From Paenibacillus sedimenti (GTDB lineage Bacteria; Bacillota; Bacilli; Paenibacillales; NBRC-103111): a stretch of DNA of 64,000 bases. The stretch is from NCBI RefSeq assembly GCF_014534655.1, contig NZ_JACVVD010000011.1, positions 168,952 to 232,951 on the forward strand, given 5' to 3'. Below, in pieces: positions 1-7,884 of the stretch. The position numbers and the translations under genes are program-made. Numbering within the stretch: the stretch's first letter is position 1; each line of letters opens with the position of its first letter. The notes below the pieces were generated by a model that was not told where the DNA came from, ran no database searches, and saw only the letters and a list, made by a program, of their open reading frames with translations.

Positions 1-90
1 CATCCCTGTCAAACCAAGCGTAACTGCGAACTGTCCGGCCCAGAGCAGCGCCAAATTGCGCTTCCAGAGGGGCCACCTCCGCTTATTCAT
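1..90 (-). CDS. MFS transporter, N-terminal fragment (probable siderophore exporter)
   Basis: Thirty codons are visible before the window edge. The ATG at 90 lies just upstream of the sbnB stop (83-85), so the two genes overlap and are probably translationally coupled. The peptide starts MNKRRWPLWKRNL and continues ALLWAGQFAVTLGLTG: a positively charged start followed by a first membrane helix with the LWAGQF signature common at the start of major facilitator exporters. Its place directly after sbnA-sbnB suggests export of an L-Dap-containing siderophore, as SbnD does for staphyloferrin B. That role is inferred from context; only the transporter-like N-terminus is seen. Confidence 0.6.
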   Translation of the reverse strand, partial: MNKRRWPLWKRNLALLWAGQFAVTLGLTGM

Positions 91-1129
91 ATAAAGGCAG
101 CGGTATCCCGATCCCTTGTCCGACCGCACGTTCATAAATCCGGTAAGCGCAAGCGATATCCTCAAGCGCCATGCCCATCGGATTCAGGACGATGATCTCG
201 TCGTCCCGCTCCCGTCCCGGCTTCAAACCGGCCGCGATCTCTCCCAGCTCGGCATGAAGCGCGTCCTTGGAGAACAGCCCTTCCTGTACGAGCTGATGAA
301 TGATTTTCTTTTCCCGGTTCGACTGCTCCCAATCGTCGACAACCACTTTATCCGCCTGCAAAAATACATCCTTGTGCAAATCCATAATCGAGATATTGCT
401 GACGAAAGCGCCGGGGCGAAGCCATGAATACGATATATAAGGCTGATCTGCGACCGTGCAGGGGATTACCACATCGCCGCAGCGGACAGCCTGTTCCGCC
501 GAATCCTCCACACGGCATGACACCTGCTGATAGGCCGCAGCGATCCTCTCTGCCAGACGGGACGCCGCTTGAGGACGTGTATCGTACAGGTGCACCACCG
601 TAACCTGCGGGAACAGCTCACAGACGGCTTGCAGCTGCCTCTCGGCAATCAGGCCGCAGCCGATCACCGTAACCGAGGCGAACGTCCGCTTCGCCAAATA
701 TTTGACGCCGACCGCCGTCACCGCAGCCGTCCGCATGCTGCTGATCAGAGCCGCCTCCATCAAAGCGATCGGATAATTGCTGGCCGGATCGTTCAGCACA
801 ATGATGCCGCTCGCTCTTTCCAAGCCGCGCGTCCCTGGATTATCGTGCTTGCTCCCGATCCATTTGAGGCCGGACACCTTCATGTCGCCTCCGACGTAAG
901 AAGGCATCGCAATAATCCGGTCCGCGATATGGCCGGGCTCGCCGCCTTCCCCCGGCACCCGCAAGTAAGGCTTAAGCGGCTGAACGTACTGTCCCTGCGC
1001 ATGAAGCTTCAGCGCCTCCTCGATCACCTCCGCGTAGAGCGCCGGCGATTCGCCTCCCGCCTCTGCAATGTGCTGCCTGCTCAAGTAGAGCAAAGTTCCG
1101 GTCGATGGTTGTAATGCTGTTACCGTCAT
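83..1129 (-). CDS. sbnB: 2,3-diaminopropionate biosynthesis protein SbnB (ACEGA dehydrogenase)
   Basis: Ornithine cyclodeaminase/mu-crystallin fold enzyme of about 348 residues. In the SbnA/SbnB pathway it oxidatively hydrolyses N-(2-amino-2-carboxyethyl)-L-glutamate with NAD to give L-2,3-diaminopropionate and 2-oxoglutarate. The N-terminal catalytic half has the IGSKHDNPGTRGLERA segment and the C-terminal half a Rossmann motif (TVIGCGLIAERQL). The ATG at 1129 was chosen because it overlaps the sbnA stop as ATGA and is preceded by AAAGGG; a longer upstream reading lacks support. It sits between sbnA and an exporter start in a Fur-controlled operon, which fits siderophore precursor supply in the cytoplasm. 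The NAD role is family knowledge. Confidence 0.88.
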   Translation of the reverse strand: MTVTALQPSTGTLLYLSRQHIAEAGGESPALYAEVIEEALKLHAQGQYVQPLKPYLRVPGEGGEPGHIADRIIAMPSYVGGDMKVSGLKWIGSKHDNPGTRGLERASGIIVLNDPASNYPIALMEAALISSMRTAAVTAVGVKYLAKRTFASVTVIGCGLIAERQLQAVCELFPQVTVVHLYDTRPQAASRLAERIAAAYQQVSCRVEDSAEQAVRCGDVVIPCTVADQPYISYSWLRPGAFVSNISIMDLHKDVFLQADKVVVDDWEQSNREKKIIHQLVQEGLFSKDALHAELGEIAAGLKPGRERDDEIIVLNPMGMALEDIACAYRIYERAVGQGIGIPLPLYE

Positions 1130-2157
1130 CTGACGTTCACCCTTTCTTTGGCCGCATCGAGCCATTCGTCATCATATACCAAGTCCATATACCGGTCCCC
1201 GCGGTCCGGCAGCAACGTCACAATATGGGCGGGTCCGGCCAAATCGGGGAGCAGCCTCTGTATCGCAGCGACTACCGAACCGGAGGAGCCTCCCGCAAAA
1301 ATACCTTCTTTTAAAACCAATTCACGGCAAGCCAATGCCGATTCACAATCATCTACGTGGATTACGCGGTCAATTTCGTCCTTGTTCAGCAGCTCCGGCA
1401 CTCTGCTTGCCCCGATGCCGGGCAGCTTCCGCGATCCCTTCGGCCCGTCGAAGATGACCGAACCGACCGCATCGACGCCGACTACCTGCAGCCTCGGAAA
1501 TTTTTCCCGCAGCCTGCGGCTTGTGCCCATAATGCTTCCCGAAGTGCTTACGCCCGCGACGAGGATGTCCAGCCGGTCGAGCTGACGCGCAATCTCGTCT
1601 CCCGCCCCCTCGTAATGGGCCATCCAGTTCCACTCGTTCGCATATTGGTTAATCCAATAGGCATGAGGAATTTTTTGCAGCAGCGCCTTGACTTTGGCAA
1701 TCCGCGTATTCAAGTATCCGCCGTGCTCGTCCTTCTCTTCCACCATTTCAATGTTGGCGCCCATCCGCTTTATAATGTTCAGATTCATTCGGCTAATGTT
1801 CGGATCGACGACGCAGGTTACTTGCAAACCGTAAATGCAGCCCATCATCGCAAGGGCGATGCCCAGGTTGCCGGAGGTGCTTTCAATGATATGGCTTCTC
1901 GCATGAAGAATGCCTTGCTTCAACGCTTTCTCCACGATGTAACGGGCCGGACGGTCCTTCATACTGCCGCCGGGATTCATAAATTCCAGCTTGCCGAACA
2001 CCTGGAAACGTTCATCCGGAAACATTCTCCGGAGCCTGACGAGCGGAGTATGGCCGATGCAATCCTTCAAGGACTCCCGGTACCCGGACAGTTTGTCATC
2101 CTCCCCCGCTAACGCTTCGGCCAGTGAGGCCGTTATTGTCGCTTCCGTTACTCCCAT
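1126..2157 (-). CDS. sbnA: 2,3-diaminopropionate biosynthesis protein SbnA (PLP-dependent ACEGA synthase)
   Basis: A cysteine-synthase-fold PLP enzyme of 343 residues. SbnA joins O-phospho-L-serine and L-glutamate to make N-(2-amino-2-carboxyethyl)-L-glutamate, the substrate of SbnB. The PLP lysine is K67 in MNPGGSMKDRPARY; the substrate loop is ESTSGNLGIALA and the glycine-rich cofactor loop is AGVSTSGSIMGTSRRL. The ATG at 2157 is preferred (SD GAGGAGG); a TTG at 2178 would lie inside the region next to the Fur box. The gene overlaps sbnB by 4 nt. The arrangement SbnA-SbnB-MFS argues for a siderophore or L-Dap natural product rather than cysteine synthesis. Confidence 0.9.
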   Translation of the reverse strand: MGVTEATITASLAEALAGEDDKLSGYRESLKDCIGHTPLVRLRRMFPDERFQVFGKLEFMNPGGSMKDRPARYIVEKALKQGILHARSHIIESTSGNLGIALAMMGCIYGLQVTCVVDPNISRMNLNIIKRMGANIEMVEEKDEHGGYLNTRIAKVKALLQKIPHAYWINQYANEWNWMAHYEGAGDEIARQLDRLDILVAGVSTSGSIMGTSRRLREKFPRLQVVGVDAVGSVIFDGPKGSRKLPGIGASRVPELLNKDEIDRVIHVDDCESALACRELVLKEGIFAGGSSGSVVAAIQRLLPDLAGPAHIVTLLPDRGDRYMDLVYDDEWLDAAKERVNVR

Positions 2158-2179
2158 CCTTCCTTCCTCCTCTATCAAT

Positions 2180-2198
2180 AATAATGAGAATCATTATC
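2180..2198. promoter_or_regulatory. Fur box upstream of sbnA
   Basis: The 19-mer reads AATAATGAGAATCATTATC on the + strand and matches the classical Fur consensus GATAATGATAATCATTATC at 17 of 19 positions by eye. It lies just downstream of a leftward -10 hexamer TATAAT at 2200-2205, so bound Fur would block transcription of sbnAB and the exporter when iron is sufficient. Confidence 0.88.
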
Positions 2199-2199
2199 A

Positions 2200-2228
2200 A
2201 TTATATTCCCCTTTTATGGTACCTTGAG
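2200..2228 (-). promoter_or_regulatory. Candidate sigma-A promoter of sbnAB
   Basis: Leftward -10 TATAAT at 2200-2205, with a poor -35 (CTCAAG, 2223-2228) at 17 bp. The Fur box overlaps the expected start site. The weak -35 makes this a candidate only. Confidence 0.45.
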
Positions 2229-2292
2229 GAGGCAAAAGCTGTAAATTATCCGATCAGATGATTTCCGTACTCCGAACAAAGTACTTCCTGCC

Positions 2293-2715
2293 TCAATTCC
2301 CTCCCTTCAACTTGGACAGAAGCTCATAAACAAAATCGAGACCGCTTTCCTTAATAGCGAGTTCCCGCTTAATATTTTGCACATGCTTCTTGACCGTATT
2401 TTCCGAAATATGCAGAAGTCCCGCGATCTTCTTCACCGAATGATGCGCACAGAGCAGCTCAACAATTTCTCTCTGTCTTTCGCTTAACGGAAGCTTCTGC
2501 CCTGTTATATCCACGCCTATGCGGTCTTCCTCCGTTTTTTGACCATACCTTTCCGCAGTTTCATCCAATTGCTGTTCCCAATAACATCGGATCGCCGCAT
2601 CATCAGCGCCATTCTGAAGTTTGTCCATGATGAGCTGCCGCAGCTCCGCCATAACCCGTTCTTCCCGCTCCGTGCTTGTCTGACATACAATCGTGATTCT
2701 CTGCCGATAGTCCAT
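2293..2715 (-). CDS. Small LuxR-type HTH transcriptional regulator
   Basis: A 140-residue protein with a C-terminal LuxR/GerE helix-turn-helix (LSERQREIVELLCAHHSVKK, then IAGLLHISENTVKKHVQNIK). No receiver, PAS or autoinducer-binding domain is visible; the N-terminal ~75 residues are charged and helical-looking. The ATG at 2715 is preferred (SD AGAGGTG, 6-7 nt spacing). It lies between a siderophore-binding lipoprotein (upstream, after a terminator at 2744-2778) and sbnA. That position suggests it regulates the siderophore genes, but the sequence shows no target. The HTH assignment is firm; the role is inferred. Confidence 0.75.
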   Translation of the reverse strand: MDYRQRITIVCQTSTEREERVMAELRQLIMDKLQNGADDAAIRCYWEQQLDETAERYGQKTEEDRIGVDITGQKLPLSERQREIVELLCAHHSVKKIAGLLHISENTVKKHVQNIKRELAIKESGLDFVYELLSKLKGGN

Positions 2716-2743
2716 TCGACGCACCTCTTTTGGATAATGATGC

Positions 2744-2778
2744 AAAAACGGGCCGGCAGCCCTTACGCTGTCAGCCCG
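2744..2778 (-). terminator. Rho-independent terminator after the siderophore-binding lipoprotein gene
   Basis: Arms 2749-2760 and 2767-2778 pair with two mismatches around a short loop. On the minus strand the hairpin is followed by TTTTT (2744-2748). It separates the lipoprotein gene from the LuxR-type gene. Confidence 0.7.
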
Positions 2779-2784
2779 CTTTCG

Positions 2785-3786
2785 TTATTTCGCAGGAACG
2801 ATAAATTTGAACAAATCATCCACGACCAGATTGGCCGCCTGATAGCCGAGCCCGCTAAGCCAAGTTTCCGGGTCTGCTTCGTATACCCGGTTCGCTTTCA
2901 CCGCATCGAGCTTTTGCCATAGCGGATTGTTCACCAGCTTCGTTTTCAGCAAATGCTCCTTATCCCGGCTGAACCAGATAATGGCGTCTCCCGCCATATT
3001 CGCTACCTGCTCTTCGGTTGCATTCACCGACAATCCCGCTCCCTGTTGAGTCGCAGGACGCTTGAGGCCTGCATCGTCAACGATAATGCCGCTAAAGGAG
3101 CTTTTCAAATAAATCCGGACATGATCGGCGCGCGGACGAAGGATGGACACATTCGTGTTGGAGAGGCGGTCGCCCATTTGAGTCCGGAAATCTTTCATCC
3201 GGTCATCATACGATTTCAAAAGCTTGGCCGCTTCAGCCTCTTTGCCGACGGCTTGCGCTTGGAGCTTCAGATTTTCCTTCCAGGTAAATCCGAGGGTTTC
3301 GACATAAACGGTAGGTGCAAGCTGCTTCAGCTTTTCGTATATTTTCTCATGCGTATCTTTGCTCCCGAGAATCAAATCCGGCTTTTGCTTCGCGATGCTC
3401 TCAAGATTGGGCTCGTCAACTGTACCGATATTTACGATGCCTTCGGTCTGATTCTTCAAATATTTCGGATACGGCTGATCCAGTTGAACCGTCGGCGCAC
3501 CGATCGGCTTCACGCCAAGCGCAAGCAAATTATCCAGCGCGCCGTTATCGAGCACGACGACCCGCTGAGGTATGCCCGTCAGCTTCGCTTCGCCCATCGC
3601 GTGCTTCAAGCTAATCTCCTTCGGCACACTCGCAGTTTGAGTAGCAGTCGCGTTCGCCGGCTTGCTTTCCGCCCCTTGCTGCACGTTCTTCCCGGTTGTC
3701 GTACATGCCGACAAGAGCCCGCTCAGCGACAAAGTTAAGGCCAGCATTACCGTCCCCGCCTTGCTTGTTTTCATGATTCCTTTCAT
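2785..3786 (-). CDS. Iron-siderophore ABC transporter substrate-binding lipoprotein
   Basis: A 333-residue FecB/FhuD-family periplasmic-binding protein, tethered by a lipoprotein signal peptide whose lipobox is LSGLLSAC (Cys at about residue 28). Typical features are the early VVVLDNGALDNLLALGVKPIG segment and the SIAKQKPDLILGS segment of the N-lobe. The ATG at 3786 is preferred (SD GGGGAG); the upstream reading has no ribosome site. It is transcribed divergently from two FecCD permeases across a Fur box and should deliver a ferric siderophore to them. The ligand cannot be read from sequence; YfiY-type proteins for hydroxycarboxylate siderophores are a reasonable comparison. Confidence 0.87.
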   Translation of the reverse strand: MKGIMKTSKAGTVMLALTLSLSGLLSACTTTGKNVQQGAESKPANATATQTASVPKEISLKHAMGEAKLTGIPQRVVVLDNGALDNLLALGVKPIGAPTVQLDQPYPKYLKNQTEGIVNIGTVDEPNLESIAKQKPDLILGSKDTHEKIYEKLKQLAPTVYVETLGFTWKENLKLQAQAVGKEAEAAKLLKSYDDRMKDFRTQMGDRLSNTNVSILRPRADHVRIYLKSSFSGIIVDDAGLKRPATQQGAGLSVNATEEQVANMAGDAIIWFSRDKEHLLKTKLVNNPLWQKLDAVKANRVYEADPETWLSGLGYQAANLVVDDLFKFIVPAK

Positions 3787-3832
3787 TGACACCGCACTCC
3801 CCTTTTGGTAAAATATTCCCAGCAACCAGAGT

Positions 3833-3851
3833 GATAATGATTCTCATTATC
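3833..3851. promoter_or_regulatory. Fur box between divergent siderophore transport genes
   Basis: GATAATGATTCTCATTATC matches the 19-bp Fur consensus at 17 of 19 positions by eye and is nearly a perfect inverted repeat. It lies downstream of the leftward promoter at 3866-3895 and about 75 bp upstream of the rightward permease start, so one operator may control both directions. Confidence 0.9.
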
Positions 3852-3865
3852 TGTCGCTGAATAGA

Positions 3866-3895
3866 AGTATAAATATACCATAACTGTATTGTCAA
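3866..3895 (-). promoter_or_regulatory. Sigma-A promoter of the siderophore-binding lipoprotein gene
   Basis: Leftward -35 TTGACA at 3890-3895 (perfect) and -10 TATACT at 3866-3871, 18 bp apart (TTATAC one base over gives 17). The Fur box 3833-3851 lies just downstream of the expected start. Confidence 0.75.
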
Positions 3896-3925
3896 TCCTT
3901 TTTTTTACTTATCTATGGAGGAAGT

Positions 3926-4915
3926 ATGAATCGGCAAATAGCCCTGCTTGGGTGCGGCATAGCAGCAGTGATTATTCTTTTTTTCACGGACTTATCGACG
4001 GGTTCCCTTCTTATTCCCTTAGATGTCGTATGGGCTTCCCTTTGGGGGGAGCGCGCTTCGGATCATCATCTCATCGTAGCCTCCGTCCGCATTCCCAGGG
4101 CTTGCATCGCGCTTGTCGTGGGAACCGGGATGGCGGTGGCCGGCACTTGCATGCAAGCGCTGACCCGCAACCCGCTTGCCTCGCCCGAGCTTCTTGGCAT
4201 TAACAACGGTGCCGCCTTGGCCGTGGTCATCGCGCTGTCCGCCGTACCCGGGTCGCCATTTTGGGTGTACAATGCCTTTGCTTTCACAGGGGCCGCGTTG
4301 GCCGCCGCATTTATTTTCGCCTTGAGCTCAACGGGCTCCAAGCGGCTGACGCCGCTCAAGATCATCGTAGCCGGCACCGCCGTCTCCTTACTGCTCGGAT
4401 CGGCAACCCAAGGGGTGCTGCTTCTGAATGAACGCTCGCTCGATGAGATGCGGTTTTGGCTCGCCGGCTCGGTATCGGGAAGGACTATTATTCATTTGCT
4501 GCAAGGCTTGCCGTTTATTGCCGCTGGCTTAATGGGGGCTATGCTTTTAGGCAACAGGATGAATATTTTGCAGCTTGGGGATGAATCAGCCGCCGGAATC
4601 GGAGTAAAAACGCAGACGACCAAACGGCTGTTATTCTTATGCGTAGTTTTGCTTTCCGCCAGCTGTGTAACGATCGCCGGACCTATCGCCTTTGTAGGCT
4701 TTGCCGTGCCGCATATCGTCCGTGGGCTATCCGGGCCTGATTACCGCTGGATTATCGTTCATTCGATGCTGTTCGGCGCCGCCTTGATGATGCTTGCCGA
4801 TTCGGCCGCAAAGCTCATCATTCATCCGGGCGAAGTGCCTGTCGGCGTCATGACGGTCATCCTGGGGGCCCCATTCTTCATCCAACTGGCCAGACGAAAG
4901 GAGTGGAAGCTCTAA
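3926..4915 (+). CDS. Iron-siderophore ABC transporter permease (FecCD family)
   Basis: A 329-residue integral membrane permease of the BtuC/FecCD family with about nine to ten hydrophobic helices. Characteristic segments are RIPRACIALVVGTGMAVAGT, MQALTRNPLASPELLGINNG and GPIAFVGFAVPHIVRGLSGP. The ATG at 3926 has a clear GGAGG site. Its stop codon shares one base with the next permease start (TAATG), so the two should assemble as a heterodimer. No FecE-type ATPase follows, so an ATPase encoded elsewhere is required, as with YfiZ/YfhA and YusV in Bacillus subtilis. Confidence 0.9.
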   Translation: MNRQIALLGCGIAAVIILFFTDLSTGSLLIPLDVVWASLWGERASDHHLIVASVRIPRACIALVVGTGMAVAGTCMQALTRNPLASPELLGINNGAALAVVIALSAVPGSPFWVYNAFAFTGAALAAAFIFALSSTGSKRLTPLKIIVAGTAVSLLLGSATQGVLLLNERSLDEMRFWLAGSVSGRTIIHLLQGLPFIAAGLMGAMLLGNRMNILQLGDESAAGIGVKTQTTKRLLFLCVVLLSASCVTIAGPIAFVGFAVPHIVRGLSGPDYRWIIVHSMLFGAALMMLADSAAKLIIHPGEVPVGVMTVILGAPFFIQLARRKEWKL

Positions 4916-5901
4916 TGCTCCGGAAGCATCCGCTGCTTGTCAATCTTCCTCTCCTGTTGCTGCTTGGATTTCTGCTGCTCCTGCAGATCGGTACGGGAGA
5001 GTATCCTATTTCACCGTGGCACACGTTTGCCTCCCTGCTCGGTTTCGGGCTGCCGGAGCATGATTTTATCGTGCATACGCTGCGTCTTCCCCGCACGCTG
5101 ATCGGCTTATGCGTAGGCGCTTCTTTGGCCGTTGCCGGTACTCTGCTGCAGGGCATCACGCTTAATCCGCTTGCCTCTCCGGGCGTGGTAGGACTGAACG
5201 CCGGAGCAGGTCTGGCTGCCGTCGCCGCCATCGTCTGGCTCGACATGCCGCTAGCTTGGCTGCCCCCGGTCGCGTTCGCGGGCGCGCTGCTTGTGGCGGC
5301 GCTGAGCTACGCCCTGGCGTGGCGCGAGGGGATATCGCCGACGAGAATGGTGCTGGTCGGCGTCGGGATCGCCGCCATATGCCAAGGGGCCATCACCATC
5401 GCTACTTTATCCGGCAATATCCGGTTAGTGCAGCAGGCGGCGATTTGGATGACCGGCAGCTTGTACAGCCGCGGCTGGGAGCATTTCTGGCCCTACTTGC
5501 CTTGGGTCGTCCTCTTTCTGCCGCTCGCCTGGGCTTGCTCCAGGCAGCTCGATCTGCTCGCCCTGGGAGATCCCTCCGCTACCGGCCTTGGCTATCGGGT
5601 TAATGCCGGACGCACCTGGCTGCTCGGCATGGCCGTTGCGCTCGCCGGCGCTTCGGTCGCCACAGCCGGCACGATCGGCTTCGTCGGCTTGATGGCGCCC
5701 CACCTGGCCAGGCGTCTAGTCGGTATCAAGCATGCGCTGCTCATTCCCACAGCTGCAGTGATTGGGGGACTGCTCGTGCTTGCGGCCGATTTTATCGGCC
5801 GGACGATTCTTGCACCTGTGGAAATCCCGTGCGGACTCATTACTGCGCTGCTCGGCGGTCCCTATCTGCTCTACTTGCTGCTGAAGGATCGGTCAGGCTA
5901 G
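4915..5901 (+). CDS. Iron-siderophore ABC transporter permease (FecCD family), second subunit
   Basis: A 328-residue FecCD permease, partner of the preceding gene. Family segments are RLPRTLIGLCVGASLAVAGT, LNPLASPGVVGLNAGAG, GTIGFVGLMAPHLARRLVG and the C-terminal GLITALLGGPYLLYLL. The ATG at 4915 is favoured because AAAGGAG lies 11 nt upstream and the start overlaps the previous stop; a GTG at 4903 would sit on top of the ribosome site. A strong terminator follows at 5926-5970, ending the unit without an ATPase gene. The gene is noticeably GC-rich. Confidence 0.9.
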   Translation: MLRKHPLLVNLPLLLLLGFLLLLQIGTGEYPISPWHTFASLLGFGLPEHDFIVHTLRLPRTLIGLCVGASLAVAGTLLQGITLNPLASPGVVGLNAGAGLAAVAAIVWLDMPLAWLPPVAFAGALLVAALSYALAWREGISPTRMVLVGVGIAAICQGAITIATLSGNIRLVQQAAIWMTGSLYSRGWEHFWPYLPWVVLFLPLAWACSRQLDLLALGDPSATGLGYRVNAGRTWLLGMAVALAGASVATAGTIGFVGLMAPHLARRLVGIKHALLIPTAAVIGGLLVLAADFIGRTILAPVEIPCGLITALLGGPYLLYLLLKDRSG

Positions 5902-5925
5902 CATGGATTGACCCCTGAAACAGCA

Positions 5926-5970
5926 ATCGCCCTCTACTCGGCCTATACGGCCAAATGGAGGGCGATCTTT
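5926..5970 (+). terminator. Rho-independent terminator of the fecCD permease operon
   Basis: Arms ATCGCCCTC (5926-5934) and GAGGGCGAT (5958-5966) pair perfectly, with an inner GGCC/GGCC stem, followed by a T-rich run from 5968. Confidence 0.85.
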
Positions 5971-5971
5971 T

Positions 5972-6037
5972 TTATCTGAATGAATTTTTGGACAGCGTGG
6001 AACATGGAAAATCATCCTCTGCGGTCATCACTTTCAT
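5972..6037 (-). pseudogene. Truncated LytR-type response regulator remnant
   Basis: A 21-codon reading frame starts at an ATG (6037) inside the 3' end of the LytS kinase gene. It begins MKVMTAEDDF, like the start of LytTR-family response regulators (the acidic pocket ED/DD after the first strand), then loses any resemblance and stops at 5972, inside the fecCD terminator. The overlap with the kinase is the usual lytS-lytR arrangement. I infer that the rest of the regulator gene was deleted. The match is only about nine residues, so chance remains possible. Confidence 0.4.
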
Positions 6038-7787
6038 TCCGGGCTTCACCATCCGGGTATGGGATCGTGAAATCGATGCGTGCGCCTCCGCCCGGCGGGT
6101 TGGCGAATTTCAGCGCTGTTTCTGGACCAAACAGGGTAATTAGCCGGCGATTCACATTAAACACCCCTAAGCCTGTACTATCGCCGCCAACAATCGGCGA
6201 CTGACCTAGTACGCTCAACACATCACTCGAAAACCCGTTTCCGTTATCTCTAACCGTTATTTGAACACCATTTCCTTTGCGCCGCAGATCGACGTGAATC
6301 TTGCCCTTGTCCGTTCTTCCCTTAAAGCCATGATGAATGCTGTTTTCCACAAGAGGTTGAAGCGTAGACGGCGGTATGACAACAGCTTCTAATCCGGATT
6401 CGCATTTACAATCCACGTAAAGCTGATCTTCAAAGCGAATGTTGACGATACCCAAATAAGTTTGTAGATGCTCTAATTCCTTATAAAGCGGGATCAGCGG
6501 GGTTTGGGTCATCGTCAGATTCATCCGCATGTAGGTTCCCAGCTGTACGGTGACTCGTCTTGCTTCTTCCGGCTTCACGCGAATCAACGTAACGATGGCA
6601 TTCAGTGTGTTAAATAAAAAGTGCGGATTAATTTGTGCCTGCAGCGCTTTTAGCTCCGCATCCTTCATCAGGTTCCGTAACTGCTCGGCCATCGCAATAT
6701 CAAGCTGAATGGAGATCAGTTTGCTTAGCCCTTTGGCAAAAGCCTCCTCAACCGGGCGGATCTGACGTATGCTTTGATAGTACAATTTAATTAATCCCGC
6801 CACCTGCCCCCCGCTTCGGAACGGAACGATGATGGCTGCGCCAATGGCAGGATGATGCGGTTGAATTTGTTCCTTCCTGGCCGCTACTTGAATGTCGCCG
6901 GTTTGGATAGCCCGCCGTGACAGCTCCGTGACAATAAGCTCGCCCTGCACATGCCGCATCGTTCCAAGCCCCGCGTGAGCCAATATTTTTTCCGTATCCG
7001 TGACCGCCACTGCATTCGCGTGGAGCTCCCGGCGGAGTATGTTGGCCGTTGCTTCGGCCGTCTCAAAGGTCAGACCTTGCTTCAAATAAGGAAGCGCCAT
7101 CTCCGCAATGTGAAGCGCCCGCTGCGTCTCTGAAGCCGCCGCCCTTTCTTCCTCTTTCATCGCCGCCAGAATCATCGCGACAAATATGCCGACGCCGATG
7201 CTGTTGGCAACGACCATCGGAACCCCGATCAAGTCCACCGTGCGTATCGCGGAAGGCGATGACTCATGCATAATCAGAATCATCCCCATCTGCAGAATCG
7301 GGGCAAACACACTGATAAACAAGGCCTTCACCGGAGCAATCACTCGTTCTTCCGCAAAAAATCGGGCTACCAACCCGGCAAGAAGACCGATGATAGGGGT
7401 AGACCACGCATCTGCGGCACCTGTAATTCCGCCCAGCCAATAAGCGTGAATACCCGAAATGAAGCCTGCCCCCGTACCTACGAAAACGCCTCCAAGAAGC
7501 CCCGCCACCATGACGCCGATCAACGCAGAATCCGCCATCGCTTCATGAGCCCCAAGTGAAGCTGCAAAAAAGGTCGAGTCGAGCCCGCTCTCTGTAATCA
7601 CCACACCTGCATAAGTACCGGCGATGCTGATCAAACCGAAGAACAAGGAGAACGTCACTCCCGTTCGTAAGTCAAGCCGCCGGTCAAGCAAATACCGGAA
7701 AAGAGGGATTCTCGTCAGGATGAACGTCAGTAATAATAAAATGCCCATCCGCTCTATAAGCAAGAGCGTTAACTGCTCCACCCTCAT
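6012..7787 (-). CDS. LytS-type sensor histidine kinase (5TM-5TMR_LYT / GAF / His_kinase)
   Basis: A membrane sensor kinase of about 591 residues. The N-terminal ~200 residues hold the several helices of the 5TM-LYT sensor, then a GAF-like domain (about 230-360), then the LytS phosphoacceptor block with QINPHFLFNTLNAI and the ATPase motifs LVENSIHHGF and DNGNGF. Family members signal through LytTR regulators to murein hydrolase, holin or carbon-source genes. The start is uncertain: ATG 7787 is close behind GGGGAGG, and the following GTG codon at 7781 is also possible. The expected downstream lytR gene is missing apart from a short stub, so this kinase is orphaned here. Confidence 0.85.
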   Translation of the reverse strand: MRVEQLTLLLIERMGILLLLTFILTRIPLFRYLLDRRLDLRTGVTFSLFFGLISIAGTYAGVVITESGLDSTFFAASLGAHEAMADSALIGVMVAGLLGGVFVGTGAGFISGIHAYWLGGITGAADAWSTPIIGLLAGLVARFFAEERVIAPVKALFISVFAPILQMGMILIMHESSPSAIRTVDLIGVPMVVANSIGVGIFVAMILAAMKEEERAAASETQRALHIAEMALPYLKQGLTFETAEATANILRRELHANAVAVTDTEKILAHAGLGTMRHVQGELIVTELSRRAIQTGDIQVAARKEQIQPHHPAIGAAIIVPFRSGGQVAGLIKLYYQSIRQIRPVEEAFAKGLSKLISIQLDIAMAEQLRNLMKDAELKALQAQINPHFLFNTLNAIVTLIRVKPEEARRVTVQLGTYMRMNLTMTQTPLIPLYKELEHLQTYLGIVNIRFEDQLYVDCKCESGLEAVVIPPSTLQPLVENSIHHGFKGRTDKGKIHVDLRRKGNGVQITVRDNGNGFSSDVLSVLGQSPIVGGDSTGLGVFNVNRRLITLFGPETALKFANPPGGGARIDFTIPYPDGEARNESDDRRG

Positions 7788-7884
7788 CCCTCCCCTTTGT
7801 TCCCTTTCAGTTATCACCATTATAACCGGAAAGTTTACTTGAAGTCAGGAGGAAAAGGAGGAATAGGACGGTTGCAAAAATTAG

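Noticed and set aside
569..1114. A 181-codon frame antisense to sbnB
   Set aside because: It is a shadow of the sbnB codon pattern, with no ribosome site or family resemblance.
1126..2157. sbnA as an ordinary cysteine synthase
   Set aside because: The tight coupling to sbnB, the Fur box and the exporter favour the L-Dap pathway, and the sequence around the PLP site fits SbnA better.
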